This document shows positions 37,286 to 49,559 of a stretch of DNA of 64,000 nucleotides, piece by piece. Numbering within the stretch: the stretch's first letter is position 1; each line of letters starts with the position of its first letter. The DNA comes from Megalobrama amblycephala (taxonomy: Eukaryota; Chordata; Actinopteri; Cypriniformes; Xenocyprididae), in NCBI RefSeq assembly GCF_018812025.1, contig NC_063049.1, positions 15,705,734-15,769,733 of the forward strand, in the 5' to 3' direction. Position numbers and translations under genes: made by a program. The notes beneath the pieces are model-generated. The model was not told where the DNA came from. It saw nothing but the letters and a program-made list of their open reading frames with translations, and did no database searches.

Positions 37286-37390
37286 CCACCATTCAGTTCA
37301 ATTCATAATTTGTATAGCGCTTTTCACAATACACATTGTTTCAAAGCAGCTTTACAGAAAATGCATGTTTCTACATTACAATTTTGAATA
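37286..37390 (+). repeat. Dispersed repeat (TATAGCGCTTTTCACAATACACATTG), copy 1
   Basis: TTGTATAGCGCTTTTCACAA, then TACACATTGTTTCAAAGCAG, CTTTACAG. A second copy lies at about 57635-57705 (ATATAGCACTTTTCACAATA, then CACATTGTCTCAAAGCAGCT). Common in cyprinid genomes. Confidence 0.65.
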
Positions 37391-38439
37391 ATCTGTTATC
37401 AGAGGTGACTGTGTCAAAGTAATGTCCATATGTTAAAAATGTACAGTTCTAAGATAATACAAATCATGCATTTGTATATGTATTCATGTAAGCAGAAACA
37501 ATGAGCTCATTAAAGCAATTATTGCAAGTTGTGATCATAATGATTACAATATATATAACATTTGGCAGTGGTGTATGATTCAGAGTTGACGTCATCTGAA
37601 GTCCTCACAGGAGATGAAGTCATCACTTCACAGGTGTCGGGTCATCTGAAATCTTCTGGATCTAAACTGGAGCTGGCGTAATCTTTAGTTACGGATGGGT
37701 ATCTCGAGGTAGAAAAAGAAAGCAAATGGAAAATAATTAGCGTAGCTGCTGTTCATAACATTTCAAGCAATAGATAGTCATGTGCATTAGATCTGATCTG
37801 ATATAACTGTAGTACAAGATTATGAGGTGCATTATGTGAATGCTTGGCTAAGAGATATGTCTGTAATCTAGATTTAGGGCCAGATAACAGCTTGCACCAG
37901 CGCAAACAGTCTTTTGGCGTTAAAAACTACTGTTAGGATTTACTAAAGATTAGCTCTGAAAAGGTGTGGACACAGTTATTTTTCCAGCTGACCTTATTAT
38001 ATATGCATTTGTAGGAGTTTCCCTTTCAGATGCATTGATTTATGGTAGGAGAGTATTTAAATGAATCATGCAAGGTGATTTACTAAGGTTTAAGCTAGTC
38101 AATTTACTTTAGACATAACAATTACTATTCATATCAGATAATGGTGGAAATTATAACTTGGCAAGACTATTTACAGGCAAAGAGCTAGACCAAAGCAGAA
38201 AGGGGTTTACAACATGAACAATGTTTTGTGAGCCTATGTGCAGCAAATGCGATCCTATGCAAATTATGTTGATTTGTGTTTCATTTGGTTACTTTTGCTT
38301 TCCCTTTTTGCAGGCAAACTCTTTTTGGTTTGAGGTTCAGTTGTTCAATCAAATCCATCCAGACAGCTCTAAAATATAAAGAATTATTGCTTTTCATAGT
38401 GATTTAGGGAAGGCAAATACACAGTTTGCAAGATTGTTT
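37391..38439. other. No recognised feature
   Basis: AT-rich sequence with no supported exon or repeat border. Confidence 0.4.
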
Positions 38440-38790
38440 TATGATGCACTCAATCATTATTTAAGTTTTGTTCATTTTGAACAAAGAAATAATTATGGAG
38501 GCCATTTTGCTCTTGGGAACCTTCAACGCAGCAGGAATTGTTTTGTAATCTTCCCCAGATCTGTGCCTCAAAACATTTGTGTGCACTGAAGGCAATTCCT
38601 TTGACCTCTTGGCTTGTTTTTTGCTCTGATATGCATTTTATCTGTGTGCCAATCATGTCCAATTAACTAAATTTGCAGAAGTGTACAATATCCTAAAGAT
38701 GAGATGCACCTGGGCTAAATATTTGGTGTCATTGCAAAGGGTATGATGCAGTATTTTAGTTTTACGTTTTGAATACATTTTCAAAGTTAT
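38440..38790 (-). mobile_element. Tc1-family 5' end fragment
   Basis: ATCTTCCCCAGATCTGTGCC, then TCAAAACATTTGTGTGCACT, CCAATCATGTCCAATTAACT and GATGCACCTGGGCTAAAT are the reverse-strand leader region of a common fish Tc1 element. Transposase coding sequence is not retained. Confidence 0.65.
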
Positions 38791-39228
38791 CATAAATTTG
38801 GTGTTTGCTTTTCATTATGGGTAGATTGATGTGAATAGGTCATTCAAAGCATTCAAACATAAGACTGCAACATTTAAAAAAAACTGCACTGACAATTGGA
38901 CAAAATATCATTTTCATCTTTCTTTTGAATTGTAGATTACAGCCTGGGTTATAAAGTCACTATACTATCATTATTCTGCTAGGTAGCACAACAAAACTGA
39001 CCAAAAAATATCACCATCAACACTTCACACTCTGCAAACTGCAATCTTCTTGCACTAAGAAGATCTCTCACATGATTGTGGTTAACAAGACAGGATGTGG
39101 CAGAACATCATATAATGATCATTAAAAATGGTGTACAACAGCTTCACTGCTGAAGAAAACAAAACGAGAACAAGGGAAAGAACACATTCAAAGGTGAGTG
39201 AAAGATATCTGACCAGAGATTCGTAGCG

Positions 39229-39298
39229 ATGGTGAACAGTTGGATATTGACGTTGACCGTCCTCCTAAGCATCTTTGGGCCAGGATGTCACACAAAAG
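39229..39298 (+). CDS. IgSF gene exon 1 (signal peptide)
   Basis: ATG at 39229, then 23 codons with a hydrophobic core (WILTLTVLLSIF) and a likely cleavage region near GPGCHTK. It ends at AAAAG/GTGAGT, phase 1. The upstream sequence lacks a clear TATA box. Confidence 0.72.
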
Positions 39299-39856
39299 GT
39301 GAGTTTAATATATCATATATTGTAATATGATTACGATTACATCTCTTCATAAATGGTTTGGCCTTAGCATCATCTTATTGTAGCATAATTTGTTTGCAGA
39401 TGACACTTATGTTTTACTGATTTTTTTTATTGCTAATGGAATGAGATTTATACATTTTGATGTGTGGCTTATGTGTCCAAATACAGGAGCCACTGTATTT
39501 GCTTCATGGTGAAAATGGTGGCCTTCTTTAAATCTGTCACAAAAACAGTCAAATGAATTATTGTGGCTTAGTTTTGTGGATAAACTGACAGTAACTGTTG
39601 ATCAGATAGGGAAAATCTGTTTTTATATTCTGCCACTTTTTAGCACGATTCTTCCATGATTTAATGGAGCTCAAAATTGTTGTACAGCAGAATGAGGAAT
39701 CTGTTCTTTCATGTGCATGTGATGATTTTGTGTTTGAAATATGACAAATATATGTAATAAAAGCTTCCTCTTAACCTTAACATTTGTGTTACAAAATCCA
39801 TGTGCTGAGCGCTCACATTAATCTGTCACTAACTTGCTGTGCACTAACTGTCCTAG

Positions 39857-39913
39857 GAGATCAAGATATTGTATCACATCAGAATCAAGATGCTGCGATT
39901 GAAAAACATACAG
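39857..39913 (+). CDS. IgSF gene exon 2 (linker)
   Basis: 57 bases between CTGTCCTAG and GTCAGAC, in phase 1 at both ends. It adds GDQDIVSHQNQDAAIEKHT, a polar stretch between signal peptide and Ig domain. Support comes from splice sites and phase only, so it may be optional or missed in some transcripts. Confidence 0.5.
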
Positions 39914-40237
39914 GTCAGACAAAACACTTTTATTTATTTATTTATTTATTTAAAGCAGTATTGTTCATAAATAGGATACAAAATATGAAAATGAAAAGAA
40001 AAAAAAATAACAGAATGGCCAGTGAAAGGAGGAGATTGACCTAGTGAAAACATTGTTTGTCAACTTCAAGATGTCAAACTAAATATTATATGAAATGTAT
40101 GTTACTTTTTTAAACAAAAAAACATTAAACTGTGTTACATCTTGTCAGAGCTGCCATGTATGTTGTAACTATTCTAGGGTTATAAAGAAGGAAGTGACAC
40201 ACCAACGGATAAAACTAGTCTGGCTTGGCAAGGAGAG

Positions 40238-40239
<2 letters not shown>

Positions 40240-40327
<88 letters not shown>
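40240..40327. repeat. (TA)n microsatellite
   Basis: About 43 uninterrupted TA units in the intron before exon 3 of the Ig-superfamily gene. Confidence 0.95.
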
Positions 40328-40332
<5 letters not shown>

Positions 40333-40527
40333 CCCAAATTGTATATTTATAATATTTAAAATATATTTTAACAATTTACCTCAACATGTCAAGTGCAGAT
40401 CACATTTATTTATTTATTATTTTTTAATTTGTTTGTTTGTTTGAATAAACATACAGTTTACTTTAATTCAATATTTAATCTAATTTAGTATAATTACATT
40501 TTTCTTTTTTTTCTTTTTTTGTTGCAG

Positions 40528-40832
40528 TTTTCAAAGAGCGGACCTTTGTGGCGGACAGCGATGTCACTTTATGGTGTGCCGATAATGGCACTGATGTCAA
40601 ATTGAATGAATTAATTTTTATTGTGTGGAACATCAGCATGCAAGGCAAAAAATGTTATCTTGGTTTGTCACCCGACCTGGGCCTGAACGACACTTGTAAG
40701 GATGGAAAGAAGCTGAACCACACTTCAGATTTTCCTTATTCATTCCCAAGATTTCAAAGGAAGACGAAGGATTTTACTTATGTGATTTATCATATAAAGG
40801 AGGAAGCAAATCTGTAAATATCTCTGTAAGCG
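40528..40832 (+). pseudogene. IgSF gene exon 3 (V-like Ig domain) with one-base frame break
   Basis: Acceptor TTTTTTGTTGCAG, donor GTGAGT. The first 220 bases read as an Ig domain beginning VFKERTFVADSDVTLWC. The last 80 bases read as an Ig domain (KEDEGFYLCDLSYKGG) only in a frame displaced by one base. Read straight through, the exon ends in a stop 13 bases before the donor. Confidence 0.75.
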
Positions 40833-41065
40833 GTGAGTACAAGCAGAATTTATTGTAAAAATATTGCAAAAACTGTGAAAATCTTTTTACATCATAGGTT
40901 GGCTAGTTTCATTGTATTTTGTATTTAGAGTAATTTATGTAATATATATTTATATACAATCTAAATTATAACAAAATTTAAATTTATATATAATTTATAT
41001 TATATATATACAGTAAATACAGATTACATAAATTTCTTAAAACATTTCTGTTTATTTAAATGTGT

Positions 41066-41201
<136 letters not shown>

Positions 41202-41364
41202 AATTAAATATACACAGTATACGCACACATATATTATGTAAACACAAACTTTTATTTTGGAGGCGATTAATCACAATTCAAACGATTTTACAGCTGCAAT
41301 TTAGAGCTATAAGCCAAAAGTATCATACCGATATTCAAATTAAATTAAAGTTGTTTGTTTTTAG

Positions 41365-41643
41365 TTACCCGACTGGAAACTCACCTGGACAGCAAAAATG
41401 GTCAGAGGATTGCTGTCTGTAAGACCACATATGAAGAGACGGCACCCACTCTTAATTGGGAACCTGCCTTGAACTTTTCTTTCACTAACACTTCTGTCAC
41501 GAAGGTTGACACATTTTTCATTATGGAGAATCGCGTACTTCTGCTTGAATATGCGACCATCAGTAACATCACCTGCGTGGCCTCATACCCCTCTGTGTCT
41601 GGCTCTGTGCAGCAGAAGAGCACACTTGATCTTACAACACAAG
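41365..41643 (+). CDS. IgSF gene exon 4 (second Ig domain)
   Basis: 279 bases between TTTTTAG and GTGAAT, phase 1 at both ends. It encodes VTRLETHLDSKNGQRIAVC through STLDLTTQ, with the two Ig cysteines (AVC and ITC) and two or more N-glycosylation sites (NFS, NTS, NIT). Its layout matches the membrane-proximal C-type domain of CD200R-like proteins. A transmembrane exon should follow but was not found. Confidence 0.75.
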
Positions 41644-41705
41644 GTGAATTTTACACACACTTTATTTCAAAAGGAACTGACAATTATTCTGCTACAAGCG
41701 TATTT

Positions 41706-42170
41706 ACAGTACATTCAGAAACTATTCACACCGCTTAATGCTGTTTACATTTTGTTATGTTGCAGCCTTATGTTAAAATGCTTTAAATTATTTTTTTACA
41801 CATCAATTTGCATTCCATGCCCCATAAATACAAAGCAAAAAAAAAAAAAAATTGTGATAACTTTATAAATTCATTAAAAAAAAACACCTAAAATATGACA
41901 ACGCATAAGTATTCAAACCCTTAATTGAAGCACCTTTGGCAGTGATGCAGCCTTAAGTCATTTTAGCAATGATGCCACAAGCTTTGCACATCAGATCCTT
42001 GGACCGTCAGTAGACAGACATTTTCAGTTTTTGCTTTGCCATTATGGAGTGTGGATTATAGACTGATGTGGAAAATATATAATTTAAAAAATGTTAGCGT
42101 AAGGGTGCAACAAAAAATGTGAAAAGTAGGCTATTCAGGGGTCTGAATACTTTCTGAATGCACTGTAGCA
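41706..42170. mobile_element. Internally deleted Tc1-like element
   Basis: Left end TACAGTACATTCAGAAACTA, then TTTGTTATGTTGCAGCCTTA. Right end GGGGTCTGAATACTTTCTGA, then ATGCACTGTA. The inner direct repeat ATAAGTATTCAAACCC is present on the left. Only about 460 bases remain; no transposase domains. Confidence 0.7.
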
Positions 42171-43520
42171 CTATAGGGTTACTACATTCAGGTCTCCAGG
42201 CTGATTAACCACCAGTGATGCCAGAAAAGACACCAGCCAGTGAGAGGAAACCACTGTACGCAGGGTGCATGACAGGAGAGGGAATGAATGTCCTTATCAA
42301 GCAGTGGCACTGGGCAGCGTGAAGACCATAAAAAGTCAAAACCATGTTGATTAACTGCTTGTCACCATAAACGGAGACAGCGCTCTAACGACTTCTCATT
42401 CTTTGTCTCTGGTTTCACTATATACACGGGCTCTTACACACATAGTATAGCCTACACAAAACAGCATGTCAAGGTAGGCTATTGTTCATATAAGTTCACA
42501 TGATAACAATGTACTAAAAACTGAAAAGTTTTTTCTTTATACAGATGACAACATTATCAAAACTATCCACGGATCTCTGAAAATGACTAAAAACGTTGTA
42601 TTACGTATGCCAGACAAGTAGTTGGCGATTTTGTAAATAAAGACTATGCGCCTGTGCATACGCATTCTTATACAGAGCACTCGCCTCGCGCATGCATATC
42701 CACCTTATTTTTACAGTTTACTGCAGTTTGATATTCCTCTCATTATTTCCCTATAGCAGCTAATAAATAAAACACCTTATTTCCGCATTGAAAAATAAGG
42801 TGGATATACGCATGTGCATGCCGTCACCGTTTTCACAGATTCACACATTTTTGTAGTTTACATGGAACATCAAAAACTTCCACTTTAAAACTCGTTTTCG
42901 TTTTCAGGCCACCAAAACGCCATTGTCATGTAAATGAATGGACAAGGAAAAGTGCATCCATTTTTATAAATATGAGCGTTGGCGTGGATTTAAGCATATG
43001 CACACTCTAAGATCAAATCTGTGCTTACGCATGCTTTATAAATGAGGCCCATGGTGTGTACAAGTAGACACTGTTTCTAGGCAAATTGTCTGTCTGTATG
43101 CTTATGTGTTGTACATTGACTAGTATAAAGGAGAGCCTCTTCATGATTGTCAGCCACGTCTGCAATAACAACAATGAGATAATCAAGAGTAACATGAGTG
43201 TGACTGCACAGCTATTTACCCATTCATTAGTTAATAGAAATCTTGTTAAGTTTTGTGCAGGGAGTTTTTCCACATCTAAATTGTGTTCTTTTTCTCCAAC
43301 AACTTCTGGGGCCGTACAGGAATAAGGTTTTGTCTCAGAATGAAGGACGAAACACCCGAGAAGAGATGAAGAAATACAGAAGCATAAACAGGATGTGGGT
43401 GGCAAAAATAGGCACGATAAGAAAGTGAACCGGAGGGAGGTGTTTACCTGAGAACTGCTGACATTACATTTTAACATAGAGCATCTGAAGAAGTAGAGCA
43501 AAAGCACCAAAGAGGGCATT
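42171..43520. other. Dispersed repeat and unassigned sequence downstream of the Ig exons
   Basis: 42545-42965 has features of a fish repeat (AAAACGCCATTGTCATGTAA), with a 26-base inverted repeat (CATATCCACCTTATTTTT near 42694 against 42791-42808). A 164-codon minus-strand frame at 43025-43519 includes a hydrophobic stretch but no recognisable family. No transmembrane exon for the Ig gene was found on the plus strand. Confidence 0.35.
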
Positions 43521-44604
43521 AAAAATGTCCATAATTATCTTAGTTTTATGTTCTTTTTTGTCTTGAATGAAAATGCAATTACATTTTTATTTGGCCTTTG
43601 AGTCAACCGAATTTAGTAATATAATCCAACATTTTGCTTGTGCTGTCTTTCTTTTATATAAATGCCCCGTGATTTGATATTGTTTTATATAATGCCAAGA
43701 CATTTAAGTGTAATTTAAGAGTCCAAATGGTTTTGGGGCAATTGTAAAGCTAGCAGTTATTTGAAGAAGTCTCACAAATGTCCACAAATCCTTTTTTAAA
43801 AAAAGAAATGAGATGCATAAAACACGTTGTTGCCAAACTTCTCTTTTCCCCTTTATTTGTAGTGAATTGATTTCATTGTTTACACTTACGCAATAAATTC
43901 CAAAGCTATAATTGTGTGTGCGTGTGTGTGTTTTGAAAGAGAGATTATATCTGTTCAGACTGGAGAGGTCAGGTAACAGAGTTCTCACCAACTAGCTCAC
44001 CATCAGCTCTTATTTAACTTGTATGGATGAAGTCAATCAATGTTCCTAACATTTCTAACCCCCACCCATTACCCACTGCCTGAAAACCAATTATGCTGAC
44101 TCTAAACCATGAGCATAATTGCATATTATCCAACGAAACTGAAGTAACTGTGGAATAGTACTTAGTAAACTGATCTACCAGTAACTGTAATCTAGGGCAT
44201 TGTGACTTTATGAAGGGTCATGAGATTCATCGAAGACAGGCCTAGGTTTGTTTATACTGAAAGGGCCTGAACAATGAATTTACGTCATGGGAAATCTGGA
44301 GTCATTAATTCTCGGCAGCTTCCTGAAAAGAAAAGAAAAAAGACAGGAGCTTATATTCTGAAATTCTTTAACAGCATGTTATGGTATATATTAAGATTAA
44401 GAGATTACACAATTAAGAGATTCAATTTATACAATTGAAATACAAAATAAAGTTAAATTGAATATAATTTTTTCAGGGAAGGTATGCCAATTTATGGGAT
44501 CTGATTAAAAGTGAAAAGTATGTGAAAATGACAATCCCTAGAAAACAACAGCAAAAGATTGTTAAAAGAGAATATTAATTAAAAAAAATACATTTTGGAA
44601 ATTT
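43521..44604. other. No recognised feature
   Basis: AT-rich; short TG tract near 43913-43931. Nothing else supported. Confidence 0.4.
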
Positions 44605-45010
44605 ATTTTACAGTGCCGTTGTTACATTGTAATTACTCAAATAAGTACTGAGTAATATTAATTAACTACATGTACTTACTATAGAGTTACAGTTAGGGTT
44701 AGGGTTTGGTTTAGGGTTAGTTACAAATTAGTAATTATGCATAATTTACTGTTAGTACTATAGTAAGTACATATAGTAATGTGTAATGTGGATAACATTT
44801 ATTTTACAGTGTCATTGTTACATATTACATGTAGTTACTGTAGTATTAACTATAGATTATGCATAATAAATTAACCCTAAACCAAATCCATATTCTAACC
44901 CTAACCCTATTGTAACTACATGTAGTTAATTATAATTACTCTGTACTTAAATGTATAAATACACTGTAACATGGACACCTTAAAATAAAGTGTAACCATA
45001 AAGTGTAACC
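44605..45010. mobile_element. Palindromic TIR repeat with TTAGGG-like arms
   Basis: TTATTTTACAGTGCCGTTGT to TACTCAAATAAGTACTGAG on the left is mirrored to the right (TACATGTAGTTAATTATAAT, then TACACTGTAAC). The arms contain GTTAGGGTTAGGGTTT and CTAACCCTAACCC once each. A fragment of the same family is at 12060-12215. Confidence 0.6.
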
Positions 45011-45098
45011 ATTAAAAGGAATATTGTGGAAAATTGATAAACAGCATTATGAAAAATTATTTGTGATAAAATTATATGTTAAAATGATAAAATATAAG

Positions 45099-46099
45099 TT
45101 AAAGGCACAACATGTACGATTTTTGTATTGAAATATCCAAAAACCTCTTGAACAATGTTATATATTTTGTTGACTTGTGTACTTACATTATCCTCAATGT
45201 TTCCAAGAATGTTTAAATCCAGAGAAATAATCAGTTTTAACAGGACATGGACCATGTCCGTATGTCGCCTATCAATCACATCATACCGGCGTTACCCTCG
45301 ATTTTATCCATTTTATTTTTGTGGAAACCATGGAAACACCGAAAACGCTTTAAAAATTTATGTTTTATTAGACAAGGGAACAACTGTTTGCATACATTTA
45401 TAGACAGAAAACTACAGCTCACACGTTTAGTCTTATTGTTTGAATCTCGTTTTCTTGATTATATTCATCATTATTGCAGATGAATCGCCTTCGATAATGA
45501 ACGCGATATTGCGTAGCTTATCAGTGAACTACAGCGGTGTCTATTAAATGCCACTCCATTTGAAAGCAGGTGATGGCGATTTAGCGGTAATCAGGGAACC
45601 GGCTTTACTGACGAAATGCGCGTGACAATTGCATGCGATATATTGCCCAGCCCTAATATATATAAGGATATTCTAAAATCAATCTAGTGCAATCAAGTGT
45701 CTCATAGCAGCCACCAAGGGAACGCATGGAGAAACGCTATAACATAATTTTCAACACACTCAAGTATATCTAATATGATAAAACAGTGCTGCTTTACCCC
45801 ACATACTCTTGACCGGAAGAAGCGGAAGCGGCGACTGTGGCATAATAAAAGTTGCGCTACTCTCGAGTCATGTGTTGCACTCGTCTCTCATTAGCAATCG
45901 AGACGCAATATGTAGCATTAATGCAGCAATATACTACATTAATGTTAATAATCTCATCAAGAACAAGATTCTTTCCCTTGGCTGTGAGGTGAAGATGACA
46001 TCTCCTGTGATTCTTTGCTCAATCTCGACGTCATCAAGCTAAATCTTTGTTTTGAATAGGCGACCTCTAGTGGCGAAAACTTACATATTGTGTCTTTAA
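45099..46099. mobile_element. TIR element (TTAAAGGCACAA ends)
   Basis: Left end TTAAAGGCACAACATGTACG, right end CTTACATATTGTGTCTTTAA. About 1 kb, with short open frames but no domain. A non-autonomous element. Confidence 0.7.
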
Positions 46100-46189
46100 C
46101 TTGTAGATTGAAGACTGAAGACTAGAAATTCAGTTTTCAACAAGACCTGTCACTTGTTACATATATTAAGCAGCACAACTGTTTTCAAC

Positions 46190-46330
46190 ATTGATAATAA
46201 TAAGAAATGTTTCTTGAGCAAATCAGCATATTAGAATGATTTCTGAAGGATCATGTGACTCTGAAGACTGGAGTAACGATGCTGAAAATTTAGCTTTACA
46301 TCACAGGAATAACACAACAGGAGTTGTTTT
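46190..46330 (-). repeat. Dispersed cyprinid repeat, copy 2 (compare 9140)
   Basis: TAATAAGAAATGTTTCTTGA, then AGAATGATTTCTGAAGGATC, ATGTGACTCTGAAGACTGGA. Close match to 9210-9330. Confidence 0.7.
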
Positions 46331-46383
46331 AAACTGTAATTACACAAATGAACATTTAAACTGTAGCTTTGTTACTTTTAGAC

Positions 46384-46520
46384 CAGGGGTGTCCAGACTC
46401 ATTCCTGGAGGGCCACTGTCCAAACTTGCCTCAACACACCTGCCTGGAAGTTTCTAGTATGCCTAAAACCTTGATTAGCTGGTTCAGGTGTGTTTAACTC
46501 TTGGAGCGAAACTTCAGGAG
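46384..46520. mobile_element. hAT-like short repeat (CAGGGGTGTCCAGACTC end)
   Basis: CCAGGGGTGTCCAGACTCAT, then TCCTGGAGGGCCACTGTCC, CTTGATTAGCTGGTTCAGGT. Typical end and body of a very abundant fish element. The right end is degenerate. Confidence 0.6.
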
Positions 46521-48023
46521 CAGTCTTTTAGCTTCAAGAGCTGAGAATGACTTTCATGATTTAGACTTTTTTTTGTCATCCTGTTAACAGCACGTTTCCA
46601 AACATTTGCTCTGATTACCGCAACACCATCTAAACGCCTTCATGAGAATGTGTTCTTTATATTTAGGTGTTTAAATGGTCATTATCCCTGGCTTGAGAGC
46701 GTCTACTCAAACCCTGATTCTTGACATTAAGTTAATGTGGAAAGTAACCTAATTTGGTCCGAACTCTGAATCCTCCATTGACACAGAAATGCGTAAGAGG
46801 TGATTTTTTACGACACCACTCGGGTCAGAGTACGTAAGGCTAGAAGACTCTGCTGTGCTGGCCTCTGGAGAACTTTATGCTCATTTTCCCCTCTCATTTG
46901 CACATTATGACATTTCAGTCATCTGATATTCTTACTGCTAATAATACAGATGTACAAAGAGCTACTTTTACAGTTTTTAAAGGTCATTCACATTGGTTAA
47001 AAACATAGGATAACTTTAGGATTTCTCTTCAGGGCTGTAACTGAAACAACACTTAAGAGAAAAGAATATCAACATGATGTGCCAGTAAACAACAGAGCTG
47101 AGGATAAACAACGTTTTACAGCCTCATTGCCTTAACACAAGTGACCCCTGCAGGGCATTCATGGTGTTATAAGAATGCAACTACCCTTTTAACTATTCAG
47201 CATATGATTTAAATTATCAGTATCTAAAGATTATTCAGAGAGAACAAAATTCAACAAGTGTGAGTGAGATATTAAAATAATATAAAAAATATTTAATATT
47301 ACATTTTAAAATATATTAAATATCTTACATACTTGATAGCTCAAATATCAGAATAACAGGCAGAAACACACACACACAAAATAAAAAAGATTTTATGCTA
47401 CAAGAGTAATCATACAATATAAGACACTAACTCTCTGGCCATACGCTCCAAACACAAACGATTGGAAGATGAGTAAAGTCAACTAGTCTAGATGGGGGTT
47501 TCAATCTTTCTGATGCCACAATCCCCCGAATATGATCATCCATGTGTGGAAAATTTAAAAGGCATCTTTTTTTTTAACCACCCATGTGGCCTACTTCCCT
47601 ATACTATATTGGAGCGAAAAACAGCATGTGACAAAATAAGTATGTCCGAATCCACAGTAGGTAGGCAAAAAAGTACCCAAATGAGCTACTTCTTCTGGTG
47701 AGATTCTGAAATGGGCATACGATGGACACCTTATGGCAGATTACATTCATACTATACCATACATTTTTAGCGCTTGCAAAGTAAGTACCTATTCGTGAGG
47801 ATGCGATTTTGGACGCAGCCCCAATTTATACACAGATAAATGAATATTATAAATATAGAATTAGTTTCTATTGAGTTACATTATTATATTTTTTCTACTC
47901 ATTATAATAATGTACTGTTAAATGGATTATTTAATTTTAATCAAATTTGTATATGTTTATATTAATCACACATTTTATTTATTTATTTGAATCTGTTTAA
48001 AAAATTTAATGGATTTTTTTATT
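46521..48023. other. No gene recognised; repeat-like tracts
   Basis: 47490-47860 has repeat-like text (GGGGGTTTCAATCTTTCTGA), perhaps connected with the segment at 49360-49410 (CACAGAGCCCAGTTCAAAAA) on the far side of the piggyBac-like element. No exon supported. Confidence 0.35.
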
Positions 48024-48027
48024 TTAA

Positions 48028-49325
48028 CCCTCTGACCCTCTTCGGTCACTTTTGACCAAAAAATTTTATATTTTGAAATGTTAAAAATCGTAGCTTCATC
48101 GGAATGAGATGACACTTGGTGACTTTTGCTGCATTAGCGATATGAACACACACACAAAATAAAATAACATTAAAAAAAAAATTGTCACACTCACCTTCCT
48201 TGCGGTCAAAAATGACCGACATAGGAAAAGAATGGGAAATACGAAAAAATACGAAAACTCAGAGAATCTTTTGTTGGTACAAACTACAATTCAGCCACAG
48301 AAAAAAAGTGCACAGCAATGAAGGGGTGACACTCCTAAATGCCAAGAGCGCGAAATAGACAAATTAATAAATGCAAAAAAGTTAAATTAATGCAAAAACC
48401 AACACTTCAAATCAACATTTCAAAAAAAAAAAAAAAAAAATCTAAAACTTAACAAAAAGTCGTCTTTGAGAATGTCTAACTGTGTGTTCACACCGCCGGC
48501 GGCGAGAGCGTCAAAGTGACGCTAGTCATTCATTTTCAATGAGAGCCGGCGGCGAGCTCCGGCGAGAGCGGCGCGGCGCGTCTTGGACGGTGAGAGCGTC
48601 GAGGAGAGTTGAAATCAGGTTAACTTTATGGTAATGAGCTATGACGCGGTTCGGCGGCAACCAATTGGAATGTAGAGGTCCTCGCTTGAGAGGCTTCCGA
48701 TTGGTTGATGCGACTTGTCATTTATTTTGACCCTCCCGTCGGCGGCGGTTTGAACGAACAGTACAGCGTTGTTGGCAGGGCGGCCAAGGCGACTGTTGAC
48801 GCTCTCGCCGGCGGCGGTGTGAACGCACGGTAAGTATAAACCCAAATCCAAAACTTAAAAATAAGTATTTGTGTCTAAAAACCACTAGAGAACTTATAAG
48901 CCACTTTATATAGAACTATATAGGAATCTAGTGGTTACACCATGGCATTACACAAGTTTTTCTTTTTTTACCCCCACCAGATGGCACTAATCTACCTTAA
49001 AAAAAAAAAAAAAAAAAAAACTTTTTTAAATACCTTGTCTCTATTTTAACATGGAATACTGTTTTAATTGAAAAATAATTTAAAAATATAATAGAAAAAC
49101 AAATTGTGTATTATTTTCAATGGGGGAAAATAGCTAATAAAAATGGTATAAATATTGCATAGTATCATAAAATACCCTCAAAATTCTATAAAATAATCAA
49201 AAAATATTATTGAACAAAAATTATACAAAAAATAATATTACAAAAAAGTTACATTTCAAGGCTTCAGTCACTTTTGACTGTAAAGAAGGCAAGTGTGACT
49301 CCTAAATGAAGAGGGCCAGAGCGGG
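48028..49325. mobile_element. piggyBac-like non-autonomous element at TTAA sites
   Basis: Flanked by TTAA on both sides (48024-48027 and 49326-49329), the target of piggyBac transposases. Ends are CCCTCTGACCCTCTTC and GAAGAGGGCCAGAGCGGG, imperfect inverted repeats. Subterminal GGTCACTTTTGACC and GTCACTTTTGACTG are also inverted-like. No transposase. A GC-rich MITE is nested inside. Confidence 0.65.
48484..48828. mobile_element. GC-rich MITE (GTGTTCACACCGCCGGCGGC ends)
   Basis: Left end GTGTTCACACCGCCGGCGGC, then GAGAGCGTC; right end GACGCTCTCGCCGGCGGCGG, then TGTGAACGCAC. The inverted repeats are about 29 bases with a single-base shift. It is far more GC-rich than its host element. Confidence 0.8.
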
Positions 49326-49559
49326 TTAATCACATTTTATTTATTTATTTATTTATTTTTCCCTCTAGACTTTTCCACAGAGCCCAGTTCAAAAATCCCT
49401 GGTTTAAAGTTTTTTTTTTCTGTATTTTTATAAACTTAAAACCAAACTCCACTAAATCCAAGCCTAAACCTAACATAAACATGCCGGTCATTTACCGAGT
49501 TTCAGCCCCTGAAATGACCGTTGAAGTCTTGCTATCAAGCGCCATCGAGCGTCCGCTAA

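Larger units (their letters stand above)
35268..37287 (-). mobile_element. Tc1/mariner remnant interrupted by two fold-back MITEs
   Basis: The left piece 35268-35640 has a TIR with direct repeats (AGTATTCACACTGAATACT and AAGTATTCAGACTCTAAC) and reverse-strand remains (GGCTAGGCCACTCAAGTACA, TTTTCTTGCATTGTCTTTT). The piece at about 37107-37287 (GAACCTTTGGCCGGTCTGAG to CCCACAGCATAATGCTACCA) continues the same transposase region. Two MITE copies lie between. The right end is absent. Confidence 0.7.

Noticed and set aside
1..39000. CRISPR array, operon, ribosomal RNA genes or bacterial-type defence system
   Set aside because: The sequence is vertebrate genomic DNA. The direct repeats seen are transposon copies and microsatellites, with no spaced-repeat array and no rRNA-like stretch.
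43025..43519. 164-codon minus-strand frame with a hydrophobic stretch (CAVTLMLLLIISLLLL)
   Set aside because: No recognisable domain and low-complexity composition. The frame is intronless in a repeat-like region. It was considered as a missing transmembrane exon for the Ig gene but lies on the wrong strand.
44690..44910. TTAGGGTTAGGG and CCCTAACCCTAA motifs suggesting interstitial telomere sequence
   Set aside because: Only one or two imperfect units, arranged as arms of a palindromic MITE; similar fragments occur at 12.1 and 31.1 kb.
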